The position numbers and the translations under genes are program-made. A stretch of DNA of 64,000 nt, from contig NZ_JAXHDD010000018.1 of NCBI RefSeq assembly GCF_037072025.1, positions 1-64,000 on the forward strand. Direction: 5' to 3'. This DNA comes from Pseudogracilibacillus sp037072025 (GTDB lineage: Bacteria; Bacillota; Bacilli; Bacillales; Amphibacillaceae). Under the pieces are notes generated by a model, which was given only the letters and a program-made list of their open reading frames with translations, was not told the origin of the DNA and did not search any database. Positions 50,591 through 58,850 of the stretch are shown one piece after another (positions within the stretch are counted from its first letter, which is position 1; each line of letters starts with the position of its first letter).

Positions 50591-51598
50591 TTACTCGTTA
50601 TCTTCGGCATTATCAAGAAATTCATCAACATTATCCTGAGTAACAACATCAATTCCTGTATCAATAACTTTAGGGATCTTCACTCCAAGAGAAGCTTGCC
50701 ACAGCATTAGAACTGACATCGCACCCTGCTCTCTCGGTATAGTTGCTGAGGCAGATTCAAGAACTCCAGATTTTACTTCTTCTAAAATTGGTTTTAGACT
50801 ATCAATTCCTACTGCTATTATTTGGTCTTCCTTCCCTGCTTCTTTAATCGCTGCCGAAATTCCAATAGGGGCAGCTGCATCACTCATTAAGTAACCATCT
50901 AAATCGGGATTTGCAGCAATGGTAGAAGCAGCCTGCTGTTGAGCTGTCTGGATATCATCATTGCTAATGCCCCCTTCAATAATTGTGATTTCTGGGTATT
51001 CCTCTAACACATCTTTATGGGCTTGGTACCTTTCTGAGTGACTGGATGCTGTTGGAACACCTTGCATTATAGCTACCTTCCCTTTTCCATCCAATAGTTC
51101 TACTAATCTCTTTGCAGCAATTTCTCCTTGTTCATACACGTCATTCCCCACAAATGAAATATCTGATTCTTCTGGAGGGGGAGAGGCAAAGAATATAACT
51201 TCAATACCTTGATTCCTAATTTCCTCAATAACTTGAGCACTTCCTTCTGCATCGTTAACATCTACAGCGATCCCATCTGGTCTTGTAGCAGCAGCGCTTT
51301 CTAAAATAGAGTTTTGCTCTGCCACATCCGCAACTGAAGGGGCTATGTAATCAATAGTAACCTTCACACCTAGCTGTTCTTCTAGGATTTTTGCTTGTTC
51401 TTCTGCACCTTTGTTTACTTCATCAAACCATGGGTGTACAACTTTAGGCACAATAACAAACTTCAAATCCTCTTTATTCTTTGACTTGCCTTCTTTTCCC
51501 GGTCCAGATGATTCTTCACCTTGTCCGTCACTACAAGCGACTAAAACGCCTAAACAAATAACAAGCAATAGAGTGAATAATTTTGTTTTCTTTTTCAT
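50591..51598 (-). CDS. sugar-binding lipoprotein of ribose-type ABC importer (RbsB family)
   Basis: A 335-residue type I periplasmic-binding-like lipoprotein, with a signal peptide ending in lipobox LGVLVACSDG (Cys near residue 22). Seen: KFVIVPKVVHPWFDEVNKGAEEQAKILEEQLG near residues 46-77, SILESAAATRPDGIAVDVND near 95-114, VEVIFFASPPP region near 134-143, VAIMQGVPTASSHSERYQAHKDVL near 175-198 and YLMSDAAAPIGISAAIKEAG near 235-254. It precedes the ATPase and is encoded after the FGGY kinase. LsrB-like or ribose-like ligands are possible; no ligand can be read from the sequence. Confidence 0.92.
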   Translation of the reverse strand: MKKKTKLFTLLLVICLGVLVACSDGQGEESSGPGKEGKSKNKEDLKFVIVPKVVHPWFDEVNKGAEEQAKILEEQLGVKVTIDYIAPSVADVAEQNSILESAAATRPDGIAVDVNDAEGSAQVIEEIRNQGIEVIFFASPPPEESDISFVGNDVYEQGEIAAKRLVELLDGKGKVAIMQGVPTASSHSERYQAHKDVLEEYPEITIIEGGISNDDIQTAQQQAASTIAANPDLDGYLMSDAAAPIGISAAIKEAGKEDQIIAVGIDSLKPILEEVKSGVLESASATIPREQGAMSVLMLWQASLGVKIPKVIDTGIDVVTQDNVDEFLDNAEDNE

Positions 51599-51632
51599 CT
51601 TCTCGTCCCCTTAATAAATAATATTTTTAAAA

Positions 51633-53195
51633 TTAAAGTCCGTTTGCCCTCCATAAAGGTCTTGTCAGTTTTTGTTCTACTAACTCTAGCGATCGCGCAT
51701 AGATTTTTAACCATCTATCAAATAGTTCACAATATAGCTGATAATTTTCCGGATTTGGGAAGTAAACTTTTTCAATAGCTTTTTTTTCTTCAAAAGCGCT
51801 ATCAACGCTAGTATAAATACCTGCTCCGATACCTGCATATATCGCTGTCCCTAGAGAAGATGATTCTTTAACTTTAGGAACACTTACATTTGCTCCTAAA
51901 ACGTCGGCTATAATTTGGGACCATAGTTGCCCTTTCGCTCCCCCTCCTGTAAATACAATATTTCTAAGATTCTTTTCCGTTAACTCCTCAATTATTTTTA
52001 AATGCCCATTTGAAATGTAAGCGGCACTTTCTTGAATTGCTCGTATACATTCTTTCTTCCCAGAGTGCGAAGGGTTATCAATATCAAATTGCAAGAAACT
52101 TGGACTAGCATGAATCCATCTCTTCGCATCCATAATATTGGAAAATATACCTGTGACACCATTAGATCCGGGAGGAACTTTTGCAGCCAATTCTTCCATC
52201 AAAACATACGGGTCAACCTTTCGTTCTTCTGCTCTCTCTATTTCTAAATCACAAAAGGCATCTCTAAACCATCTCATAGTTAATCCGCAATAAAACCCAA
52301 TACCTTCTACCATCCACTTATTCGGAACTGAATGGCATAAAGTTCTAAGTCTCTTTTCCTTATCTATAAGAGGGGTATCGGATACAACTGTTGTTTGCCA
52401 AAAACTACCGCCAACTATCGTAAGATCACCGGGATGAATTCGCTTTATCCCCGTTAATCCCATTTGTGTATCTGCTCCTCCAAGTACAACCGGAGTACCA
52501 GCCAGTAAACCTGTATCTTCAGCAGCTTGAGAATGAACTGTTCCTATAACTGTTCCGGATTCATATACTTCCGGCAAAATAGTTTTAGCCAATTCTAGCA
52601 AGTTTGCAATATTCGATGACCAAACTCTCTCTCTAATATTAAATAATCCTGAGCTTGACCCTACTGAACAATCTGTAGCAAACTCTCCACTTAACTTAAA
52701 TAAGATCCAATCACTAATCATTGTCATTTTCTTAGTTTTCTTATAGATTTCAGGTTCATTATTTTTCAACCAAAGAAATCTACTAGGGGAAGTAATGGAG
52801 ATCCAGTCCCCGGATTCTTTATAAATTTCTTCTGCAAAATTATTTTCAATTAAAAATCTTGCTTCTTCTCTTGCCCTTCCATCTACATTTGGGCATGCCC
52901 AAATTTCTTCATCTTTTTCATTGTATAAGACCATTCCTTCTCTCATACTCGTTGAACTCACCGCTCTAATAGCTGCAGGGTCAATCTCATTATTTCTTAT
53001 TACTTTTTGGATGCAATGTCGAATACTCTCCCAGTTTTCTTTTGTATCAAAGACCTGAGAACCTGGATATTTAGAGAGTTCATCATGACTCCATTCTTTT
53101 TGTTCTATTGCTTTTTGATTTCCTTCTATATCAAACAATACAGCTCTACAACTTCCTGTTCCAGCATCAATAGCCAAAATGTATTCCGAATTCAT
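51633..53195 (-). CDS. FGGY-family carbohydrate kinase, LsrK-like
   Basis: A 520-residue FGGY kinase. Seen: the ATP-site start LAIDAGTGSCRAVLFDIEG near residues 7-25, SSTSMREGMVLYNEKDEEIWACPNVDGRA near 80-108 (this MREG-VL-Y-N-x-G/D-E-IWACPN segment is typical of LsrK-like kinases), LGGADTQMGLTGI near 236-248 (FGGY signature region 1 catalytic Asp) and VFTGGGAKGQLWSQIIADVLGANV near 415-438 (signature 2). ATG 53195 with GGGTGAG just upstream. It is encoded upstream of an RbsBAC-type importer and class II aldolase. A cre-like site lies upstream. The substrate is unknown; AI-2 (as in LsrK) is possible but LsrF- and LsrG-type genes are absent. Confidence 0.88.
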   Translation of the reverse strand: MNSEYILAIDAGTGSCRAVLFDIEGNQKAIEQKEWSHDELSKYPGSQVFDTKENWESIRHCIQKVIRNNEIDPAAIRAVSSTSMREGMVLYNEKDEEIWACPNVDGRAREEARFLIENNFAEEIYKESGDWISITSPSRFLWLKNNEPEIYKKTKKMTMISDWILFKLSGEFATDCSVGSSSGLFNIRERVWSSNIANLLELAKTILPEVYESGTVIGTVHSQAAEDTGLLAGTPVVLGGADTQMGLTGIKRIHPGDLTIVGGSFWQTTVVSDTPLIDKEKRLRTLCHSVPNKWMVEGIGFYCGLTMRWFRDAFCDLEIERAEERKVDPYVLMEELAAKVPPGSNGVTGIFSNIMDAKRWIHASPSFLQFDIDNPSHSGKKECIRAIQESAAYISNGHLKIIEELTEKNLRNIVFTGGGAKGQLWSQIIADVLGANVSVPKVKESSSLGTAIYAGIGAGIYTSVDSAFEEKKAIEKVYFPNPENYQLYCELFDRWLKIYARSLELVEQKLTRPLWRANGL

Positions 53196-53234
53196 CTTCT
53201 CACCCAATTTCTAATTTCTCACTAAACACATTAA

Positions 53235-53248
53235 TGCAATCGCTTACA
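53235..53248. promoter_or_regulatory. cre-like site between the VOC gene and the FGGY kinase
   Basis: TGCAATCGCTTACA differs from TGWAANCGNTNWCA only at the W (C instead). It lies 39 nt upstream of the kinase ATG and just after the VOC stop (53264). This is a strong candidate for CcpA control of the kinase-importer-aldolase operon. Confidence 0.55.
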
Positions 53249-53263
53249 AGTAAAGCGAAATAA

Positions 53264-54241
53264 TCAACTTTTAGGGTAAACCCAATCAGGCTTTAAGGAA
53301 CGGGCATGACCACTTCCAGATTCAAATATAACTTTCAATCGTGATTCGGTATTTAGATAATAATATTCAATACTTTCATCGATCTTTCCGGACATTGTTT
53401 TCTCATAACCTTTTTCTTCAAAAACTTTAAATATCTCTTCGTGGTTATCTCCGGTACCCATGCATGCAAGATGATGGAGTCCTTCTCCGTACTCTTCTAG
53501 ATATTCTTTATATATACTTGGTCCTTCTTTAGGTTCAATGAGTTCAAAATCAATATTTCCTAAGTCTATTTCTGCTATAACAGATGTATAAAATTCTTCT
53601 TTTCCATGTAACTTAGTACCATGATGTCTTGGACTTTTGAGTTCATATACATTCCATGGCTTCCAACCCAACACTTCTGAATATTCTTTCAAAGATTCTT
53701 TTATATCTTTTACAACTACACCTATTTGAGTTATTGTTGCTTTGCAGCTTCTTTCCATTTTCTCTGGATACACCCAATCAGGCTTTAAAGATCTTGCATG
53801 ACCACTCCCAGACTCTACTATAATCTTTAATCTTGATTCAGTATTTAGATAATAATAATTAATAGAATCATCAATACTGCCTGACATAGTCTTTTCAAAA
53901 CCTAATTCTCGAAATTTATTAAAAGTCTCTTCAAAGTTCAATCCGTCCCCCATACAAGCAATATGATGTAACCCTTCTCCGTACTTATCCAAGTGTTCCT
54001 TATAAATACTAGGACCGTCTAACGGTTCTATTAATTCAAAGTCAATATCTCCTACTCGAGTCTCTGCTATACGAGAAGTGTATTCCACTTGTTCACCATA
54101 TAATTCAGTATTATGGTGCCGAGGCTTTTTAAGTTCATATACGCTCCAAGGACCCCAACCAAAAGTTTCATAATATTCTTCTAATGCTTTGTTTAAGTCT
54201 CTGACAACAACACCTATCTGAGTAACTTTTGTTCCAGCCAT
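53264..54241 (-). CDS. VOC-superfamily protein with two tandem glyoxalase-like domains
   Basis: A 325-residue protein made of two similar halves (about residues 5-158 and 169-322). Each half contains TQIGVVVRDLNKALEEY or TQIGVVVKDIKESLKEY, FGWGPWSVYELKKPRHHNTE or LGWKPWNVYELKSPRHHGTK, then DIDFELIEPLDGPSIYKE or NIDFELIEPKEGPSIYKE, LHHIACMGDG or LHHLACMGTG, then KTMSGSIDDS or KTMSGKIDES and NYYYLNTESRLKIIVESGSG or EYYYLNTESRLKVIFESGSG. Each half ends GHARSLKPDWVYP. His in PRHH, His of LHHxAC and the Glu of LIEP and ESGSG are plausible metal ligands. No signal peptide. It precedes the FGGY kinase on the same strand; it may be an isomerase, epimerase or dioxygenase acting on the same sugar. The family is clear, the reaction is not. 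Confidence 0.85.
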   Translation of the reverse strand: MAGTKVTQIGVVVRDLNKALEEYYETFGWGPWSVYELKKPRHHNTELYGEQVEYTSRIAETRVGDIDFELIEPLDGPSIYKEHLDKYGEGLHHIACMGDGLNFEETFNKFRELGFEKTMSGSIDDSINYYYLNTESRLKIIVESGSGHARSLKPDWVYPEKMERSCKATITQIGVVVKDIKESLKEYSEVLGWKPWNVYELKSPRHHGTKLHGKEEFYTSVIAEIDLGNIDFELIEPKEGPSIYKEYLEEYGEGLHHLACMGTGDNHEEIFKVFEEKGYEKTMSGKIDESIEYYYLNTESRLKVIFESGSGHARSLKPDWVYPKS

Positions 54242-54370
54242 TATAATTCCCCCTTAATTTAATTAAGTGTAACAAATGTTATGGTCTATAACATTTGTTT
54301 ACATATTAACACTATTTTCAGTAAATTGTCAACTATTTAAATACAATTTTTATTTTAAAATTAATCAATA

Positions 54371-54470
54371 TTCGTAAAGAAATCTTTGATGAATACGTTT
54401 TTGTCTCTAGGATTGAAAAACCATGTATCCGTCACATTTACAAAAAAGAAATTATAATTTAATAATTAAA
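54371..54470 (+). pseudogene. 5' fragment of a split TetR-family gene
   Basis: On the plus strand the region reads INIRKEIFDEYVFVSR and continues KPCIRHIYKKEIII before stops, resembling a decayed TetR DNA-binding segment. The transposon at 54471 interrupts the gene, which resumes at 57046 with SKEEIFFYCLKYALESDLEF. The N-terminal part is weakly recognisable and may have frame lesions. No start codon is proposed. Confidence 0.4.
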
Positions 54471-54587
54471 ACAGGACTCGGGACAAACATCAACTTCATC
54501 CCAATACCGTGTTTAAAGCCCCCTCAAATCAGGGATTTGAATGGGTAATTCACACATTCTTTCGAGGTATTTTTTATATCACCATTC

Positions 54588-54616
54588 TTGAAATATAGGT
54601 TTTGATTTGGTATAAT
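54588..54616 (+). promoter_or_regulatory. promoter of the transposase gene
   Basis: TTGAAA at 54588-54593 and TATAAT at 54611-54616 with exactly 17 nt between, close to sigma-A consensus, 35 nt upstream of the transposase ATG at 54651. Confidence 0.65.
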
Positions 54617-54650
54617 ATAGGTAACTAAAACAGGATGCGGATGTGTCGGA

Positions 54651-57002
54651 ATGATTGAACAACTAACACTACTGGATGTTGATGATATAGAAAAACTTTC
54701 CATTAAAAAAGCTAACGGAAAAAATACCATTTACTGGTACGATCATTATGCGCTTGTTTCCTACTTGGAAGATGATGACCTTTCCAGGCGCATGGCTGTT
54801 GTATTCCTTATTCAAACCAAACTGGGGACCTATGCGGAAGTTGCTTCCCTGTTGGGGTATTCCAAATCAAATTTGTTTGTGATCATGCGTGCCTATCGCG
54901 AGCAAGGCATGCCCGGTCTTTTAAAGAAGAAAACAGGACCCAAAGACGGAAAAGTAACCGGAGAAATTCAACAATACATATTTCGGACGAAGAATCTGAC
55001 CTTGAATGAAGTGGTAAAACAGGTTCAGGAAAAATACGGCATTACCCTTTCCAATTGGACTGTTTCCGCAGTGAAGCGAGGCAAACTTTATCAGGAACAA
55101 ATGCATTTGTTTGAAGATGAGATGCTGGAATCCCTGTTTGATTTGGATGATGAAGAAGTTGAATCTACACAAGTCGAGGAAACATCTGATATTGATCAAG
55201 ATATAAACCCTGACGAAGACGCGTCAACGGTTCAGGTATTGGATACCGCTGAAATGGTGGAGGATGCCAAAATAGAAACAGTCCTTGAAACGGGCGATAC
55301 AGCCATTTTTCAATCGGAAGGAGCGACAAGGTCATCCCGTTATGCAGGAGGATTCCTATTGCTTCCTTTCCTGCAACAAATTGATCCATTCGGATTATTT
55401 CAGGGTGTACGGGAAAAGGAAGGAATTATTTCGGAAAATGATATGGCGAAATCTTACAACTTGAAAGATTTCATGTATACCCTTCTTTTCCTATTGTGGT
55501 TTCGTTTTTCATCCGTTGAGGATTTTAAATTCGCCCAACCTAAAGATTTTGGTGTGCTAATCGGCAAGGAACGGGCCCCGTCCGTGAAAACATTGCGGAG
55601 GAATTTTCCGGCTGTACTGGACGGGGACATCATTAGCGATTGGATGTTGGAACTTGTTCGGCAATATATCAAATTGGACGTTATTCAATTGGGTACGTTG
55701 TATTTTGACGGACATAAGATACCCTATTATGGACACGTTAATCTGCCAAAAGGCTACCTTTCTTCTAAGCGTTTCCCGGCCAAATTGATCGAGCAGGTAT
55801 TCGCCAACGACCGAAGTGGACGTCCAATTTTTCTTCGCGTACACGATACTTCCCAATCATTCAGGGATACCATCGTATCCATGATTAAGGACGCTAAAAC
55901 GTTGTGGGAAGAAAATGAAAAAGGCAAACGCAGCCCGCTTATTGTAGCGTTTGACAGAGAATTGTATGACACAGCGTTGTTTAGGGAACTGGATCAAATG
56001 AACGTGATGTATATCACCTGGCGAAAGTTTGATCGGCCAGTTTCTGTTGATAAATTGACGGAAATTATTTGGGAGGCGGGTACTGATAGTGCGGAATCTA
56101 TTCAAGAATCTTCAGTGAAGTATCGCTTTTGGCGTCGTGGCATTACAGTACAAGGTTACAGGACAGAAGCAATTAGTTTTCTATACGAAACAAAAGCGAA
56201 GAAAGATCCAAATCGATCCCCTTCAACACTGTTGACAAATGCAGCCAGATTCAACAAGTCGGAGATATTTTCCGATTTCAAAATGCCATCAACTGGAGAA
56301 ATCATCGATATCCTCTGTCAGCGTTGGCGACAGGAGAATTATTTCCGTTACAGCAAGCTTGGTGAAAGATTAGATTATAATCCGGAATATCGGACAAATG
56401 AACGTCAGGAAACCCGAAACCGGGCAAACCCAGAAATCAAAGAAATAAAAAAGTCGATCCAAAAATTGAAAAAGGAAATTGACAAACTCAATGACAAGGT
56501 TGCCTCCAGGATAACGAAACGTAAGAAAAAAGATAAGGCATTAGAAGATATCCTGGAACAAAAAAGCATGAAAAAGCTTGTGCAGGAAAAGGAACAAAAC
56601 GAACAGCAACTTCAGAAGATGAGTAAAAAAGCAAAGGAATTGCCGGAAAGGGTTCCGGTTGAGGACAATGATATGCCTTCATTAGAATCGGAACTGCATC
56701 GCAAATTGTTTCTCGATGTGTTGCGCATCGTCATGCATAATGCCGAGCAAATGTTGCTTGACGTATTCAAACGTTGTTATTCTGACCCGAGAGATATACG
56801 GAAGGTTTTGCGAGGAATAGCTACTCAAGGTGGAACCGTGACGGAATATCACGATCGAATGGTTGTAGAATTAACCGCCTTACCCATCCCAGAGCATCGC
56901 CGAGCAACAGAAAGCCTTTTTTGTGAATTGAACAAGCGTCGATACGTTATGGAGAACAATGGAAAAACAATTTATTTCAAGATTAAAAATAGTCCCTCTT
57001 AA
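54651..57002 (+). CDS. large DDE-type transposase, unclassified family
   Basis: A 783-residue intact transposase. Order: helix-turn-helix region with YAEVASLLGYSKSNLFVIMRAYREQGMPGL near residues 64-93, a second helical region (NLTLNEVVKQVQEKYGITLSNWTVSAVKRG near 116-145), an acidic linker (about 160-215), a catalytic domain with DDE residues at Asp353 (LYFDGHKIPYYG), Asp435 (IVAFDRELYD) and Glu562 (CQRWRQENYFRY), then a charged coiled coil (about 585-670) and a C-terminal helical region. The ATG is at 54651, after AGGATGCGG. It lies between 16-bp inverted repeats that end 43 nt past the stop. I recognise the DDE form but not a named IS family with confidence (ISNCY-like is possible). It is intact and may be active. 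Confidence 0.85.
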   Translation: MIEQLTLLDVDDIEKLSIKKANGKNTIYWYDHYALVSYLEDDDLSRRMAVVFLIQTKLGTYAEVASLLGYSKSNLFVIMRAYREQGMPGLLKKKTGPKDGKVTGEIQQYIFRTKNLTLNEVVKQVQEKYGITLSNWTVSAVKRGKLYQEQMHLFEDEMLESLFDLDDEEVESTQVEETSDIDQDINPDEDASTVQVLDTAEMVEDAKIETVLETGDTAIFQSEGATRSSRYAGGFLLLPFLQQIDPFGLFQGVREKEGIISENDMAKSYNLKDFMYTLLFLLWFRFSSVEDFKFAQPKDFGVLIGKERAPSVKTLRRNFPAVLDGDIISDWMLELVRQYIKLDVIQLGTLYFDGHKIPYYGHVNLPKGYLSSKRFPAKLIEQVFANDRSGRPIFLRVHDTSQSFRDTIVSMIKDAKTLWEENEKGKRSPLIVAFDRELYDTALFRELDQMNVMYITWRKFDRPVSVDKLTEIIWEAGTDSAESIQESSVKYRFWRRGITVQGYRTEAISFLYETKAKKDPNRSPSTLLTNAARFNKSEIFSDFKMPSTGEIIDILCQRWRQENYFRYSKLGERLDYNPEYRTNERQETRNRANPEIKEIKKSIQKLKKEIDKLNDKVASRITKRKKKDKALEDILEQKSMKKLVQEKEQNEQQLQKMSKKAKELPERVPVEDNDMPSLESELHRKLFLDVLRIVMHNAEQMLLDVFKRCYSDPRDIRKVLRGIATQGGTVTEYHDRMVVELTALPIPEHRRATESLFCELNKRRYVMENNGKTIYFKIKNSPS

Positions 57003-57045
57003 GAGAGGGATTATAAAAAAATATTTTGGTTGTCCCGAGTCCTGT

Positions 57046-57495
57046 AGTAAGGAAGAGATATTTTTTTATTGCCTTAAGTATGCTTTAGAAAGTGATTTAG
57101 AGTTTTTTCAACTTGAATTGGAATTGAAGGACGATATGTTAGTAGAGAATACTCTTTATAATTTATTACTCAACTATGAGAAACGACTGACAAGTGAAGT
57201 TGTTTCTATATTTTGCCTATGAACTCTTTATTCTCCACCTTACGATTTTAAGTCCCAATTATTTCTTCAAACAAATCAACGAATTGCTGAATTAGGCAAC
57301 TTACTATTTCCTTTATTTGAGCATGCGAAAAAACAAGGAAATATAGTAAACTTAGAAATTGAAGAAGCTGTTGATGCTTATCTCTGTCTATTTGATGAAT
57401 TAATTATTGAATTTATGTATGCTGGAAATGAAAGATTCCAATATCGATTAGCAGCCTCTTGGAAATTATTTAAACACGGAGTATTTAAGAAGTAA
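57046..57495 (+). pseudogene. 3' fragment of a TetR-family regulator gene split by the transposon
   Basis: The plus strand reads SKEEIFFYCLKYALESDLEF, then LVENTLYNLLLNYEKRLTSEV, to a TGA near 57220. In the next frame it continues LYSPPYDFKSQLFLQTNQRI, then LFEHAKKQGNIVNLEIEEAVDAYLCLFDE and ends WKLFKHGVFKK with TAA at 57493-57495. This is the effector half of a TetR regulator, with one frameshift near 57219. The 5' part lies at 54371-54470, before the element. It is inactive. Confidence 0.7.
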
Positions 57496-57788
57496 TAATG
57501 AAAATACATATCTGGGCGAATTTCATTATTACCCAATCAGCTACATCACTACAATATTTAGTTAATAAAGTTTCAACGAAACTACATTTTGAAGTTGCTT
57601 TTTTATTTTATTTTTACTAGTAAAAATAAAATATGCTTGCTAAGCACTACATGATTAATTGTTCAAGTGACATATCTGAAATGACTCTTTACTGAATATA
57701 TCCTTCCATTAAAAAAAGATGATCTCAAATAAATAATGAGAGATCATCTTTTTTTGATGCATTCAATTTTAATGGATAGTTAATTTTT
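57496..57788. other. intergenic region containing the operon terminator
   Basis: 293 nt separating the TetR remnant from the ABC importer operon. AT-rich; the only clear element is the terminator at 57711-57755, listed separately. Confidence 0.5.
57711..57755 (-). terminator. strong bidirectional Rho-independent terminator
   Basis: AAAAAAAGATGATCTC (57711-57726) and its exact complement GAGATCATCTTTTTTT (57740-57755) form a 16-bp stem with a 13-nt loop. The A and T runs on both strands allow termination in both directions. It ends the minus-strand ABC importer operon and separates it from the TetR remnant. Confidence 0.9.
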
Positions 57789-58850
57789 TTATTGTTCCTT
57801 TTTATCTTCTTTAATCGCACTATCCCATTTTTCAACCAATCCTGCTCTGTTTTCACCTGACCAATCTAAATCATAATCTAAAATATTCACATTTTCATAT
57901 GGTTTAGCTTGTTCAGGTATATTTGCATCAGGATTTGACGGAAATTGATAGGAGCCAAATTGTTGACCGATTTCTTGTGCCTCTTTTGTTAATGCCCAGT
58001 CAACGAATTCTTTTGCTGCATCAAGTTCTGGTGCACCTTCAATAATTCCTACTGCTGCGGTAGAAGACCAAGTACCATCCTCAGGTGCAACAACACTTAT
58101 ATTATCAAAACCTTCTTCCATATGACGTAATCCATTATGGATAAATGTAATACCTATTGCAGCTTCACCTAGACCAGCTGATTTAGCTGGTGCAGATCCA
58201 GATTTAGTATATTGTTTTACATTATTATCTAGTTCCTCCATATACTGAAGTCCTTCTTCTTCACCTAATTCTTGTACCATTCCAGAAAGTAGTAGAAAAG
58301 CAGTACCAGAAGCACCAGGGTTTGCTACGGCAATTTGACCATTATATTCTTCATTTAATAAATCCTTCCATGTGCTTGGCTTGTCAATGCCTCGTTCGTC
58401 AAAAAAACGATCATCCAAAATAAAGCCCAATACTTCATTATAAATTCCTGTCCAGTAACCATCTTCATCCTTTAATTGATCATCAATATTTTCGCTATTT
58501 GGTGAAATGTATGGATGTAAAAGTTCTTCATCTTTTGCTGCTACAAATGAATCTGCAGGACCTCCATACCATATACTTGCTTTAGGATTATCCTTCTCGG
58601 CTCTTACTCTACTTAAAATTTCGCCTCCACTCATTCTAACAAAGTCAACTTTAATACCAGTATCCTTTTCAAACTCTTGAGCGATTTTTAACGCTTGTTC
58701 CTCCACTACTCCAATATACATTGTTAATGATTCAGATGAATTTCCTTCTTTCCTTTCACTACTACTTGAATCATCAGTACTTCCACATGCCGTTACTAAA
58801 GTGAAAATTGTAAAGACTAATAACATTTTTATACTATTTTTAAACATCAT
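57789..58850 (-). CDS. ABC transporter substrate-binding lipoprotein (AfuA/FbpA type)
   Basis: A 353-residue family 1 binding protein of the ferric/AfuA group. The signal peptide ends LVTACGS (lipobox Cys near residue 22). Seen: SLTMYIGVVEEQALKIAQEFEKDTGIKVDFVRMSGGEILSRVRAEKDNPKASIWYGGPADSFVAA near residues 42-106 (a stretch shared with AfuA and related proteins), VANPGASGTAFLLLSGM near 174-190, and GITFIHNGLRHMEEGF near 233-248. The paired Tyr that binds iron in FbpA (YYWYR type) is absent, so iron is unlikely; established AfuA homologues bind sugar phosphates. It is the last gene in the operon after ATPase and permease; an upstream 6-phosphogluconate dehydrogenase suggests a sugar-acid-phosphate ligand. 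The start is ATG 58850 (or 58847). Confidence 0.85.
   Translation of the reverse strand: MMFKNSIKMLLVFTIFTLVTACGSTDDSSSSERKEGNSSESLTMYIGVVEEQALKIAQEFEKDTGIKVDFVRMSGGEILSRVRAEKDNPKASIWYGGPADSFVAAKDEELLHPYISPNSENIDDQLKDEDGYWTGIYNEVLGFILDDRFFDERGIDKPSTWKDLLNEEYNGQIAVANPGASGTAFLLLSGMVQELGEEEGLQYMEELDNNVKQYTKSGSAPAKSAGLGEAAIGITFIHNGLRHMEEGFDNISVVAPEDGTWSSTAAVGIIEGAPELDAAKEFVDWALTKEAQEIGQQFGSYQFPSNPDANIPEQAKPYENVNILDYDLDWSGENRAGLVEKWDSAIKEDKKEQ

Larger units (their letters stand above)
54471..57045 (+). mobile_element. 2.6-kb insertion sequence with 16-bp perfect inverted repeats
   Basis: ACAGGACTCGGGACAA at 54471-54486 and its exact complement at 57030-57045 flank a single large transposase gene (54651-57002). 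Its leader contains a near-consensus promoter (54588-54616) and nothing else. The element has landed inside a TetR-family gene. No target-site duplication is obvious; the flanks are AATAATTAAA and AGTAAGGAAG. The base composition of the element (richer in G and C than the surroundings by eye) suggests recent arrival. The family name is not certain to me. Confidence 0.85.

Noticed and set aside
51633..53195. Autoinducer-2 (Lsr) operon
   Set aside because: The kinase is LsrK-like and a SorC regulator lies near, but LsrF/LsrG genes and an LsrCD pair are absent, and a class II aldolase and dehydrogenase complex take their place.
55557..56105. Several 70-100 codon minus-strand frames within the transposase
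   Set aside because: All overlap the transposase antisense, with no Shine-Dalgarno and no recognisable motifs.
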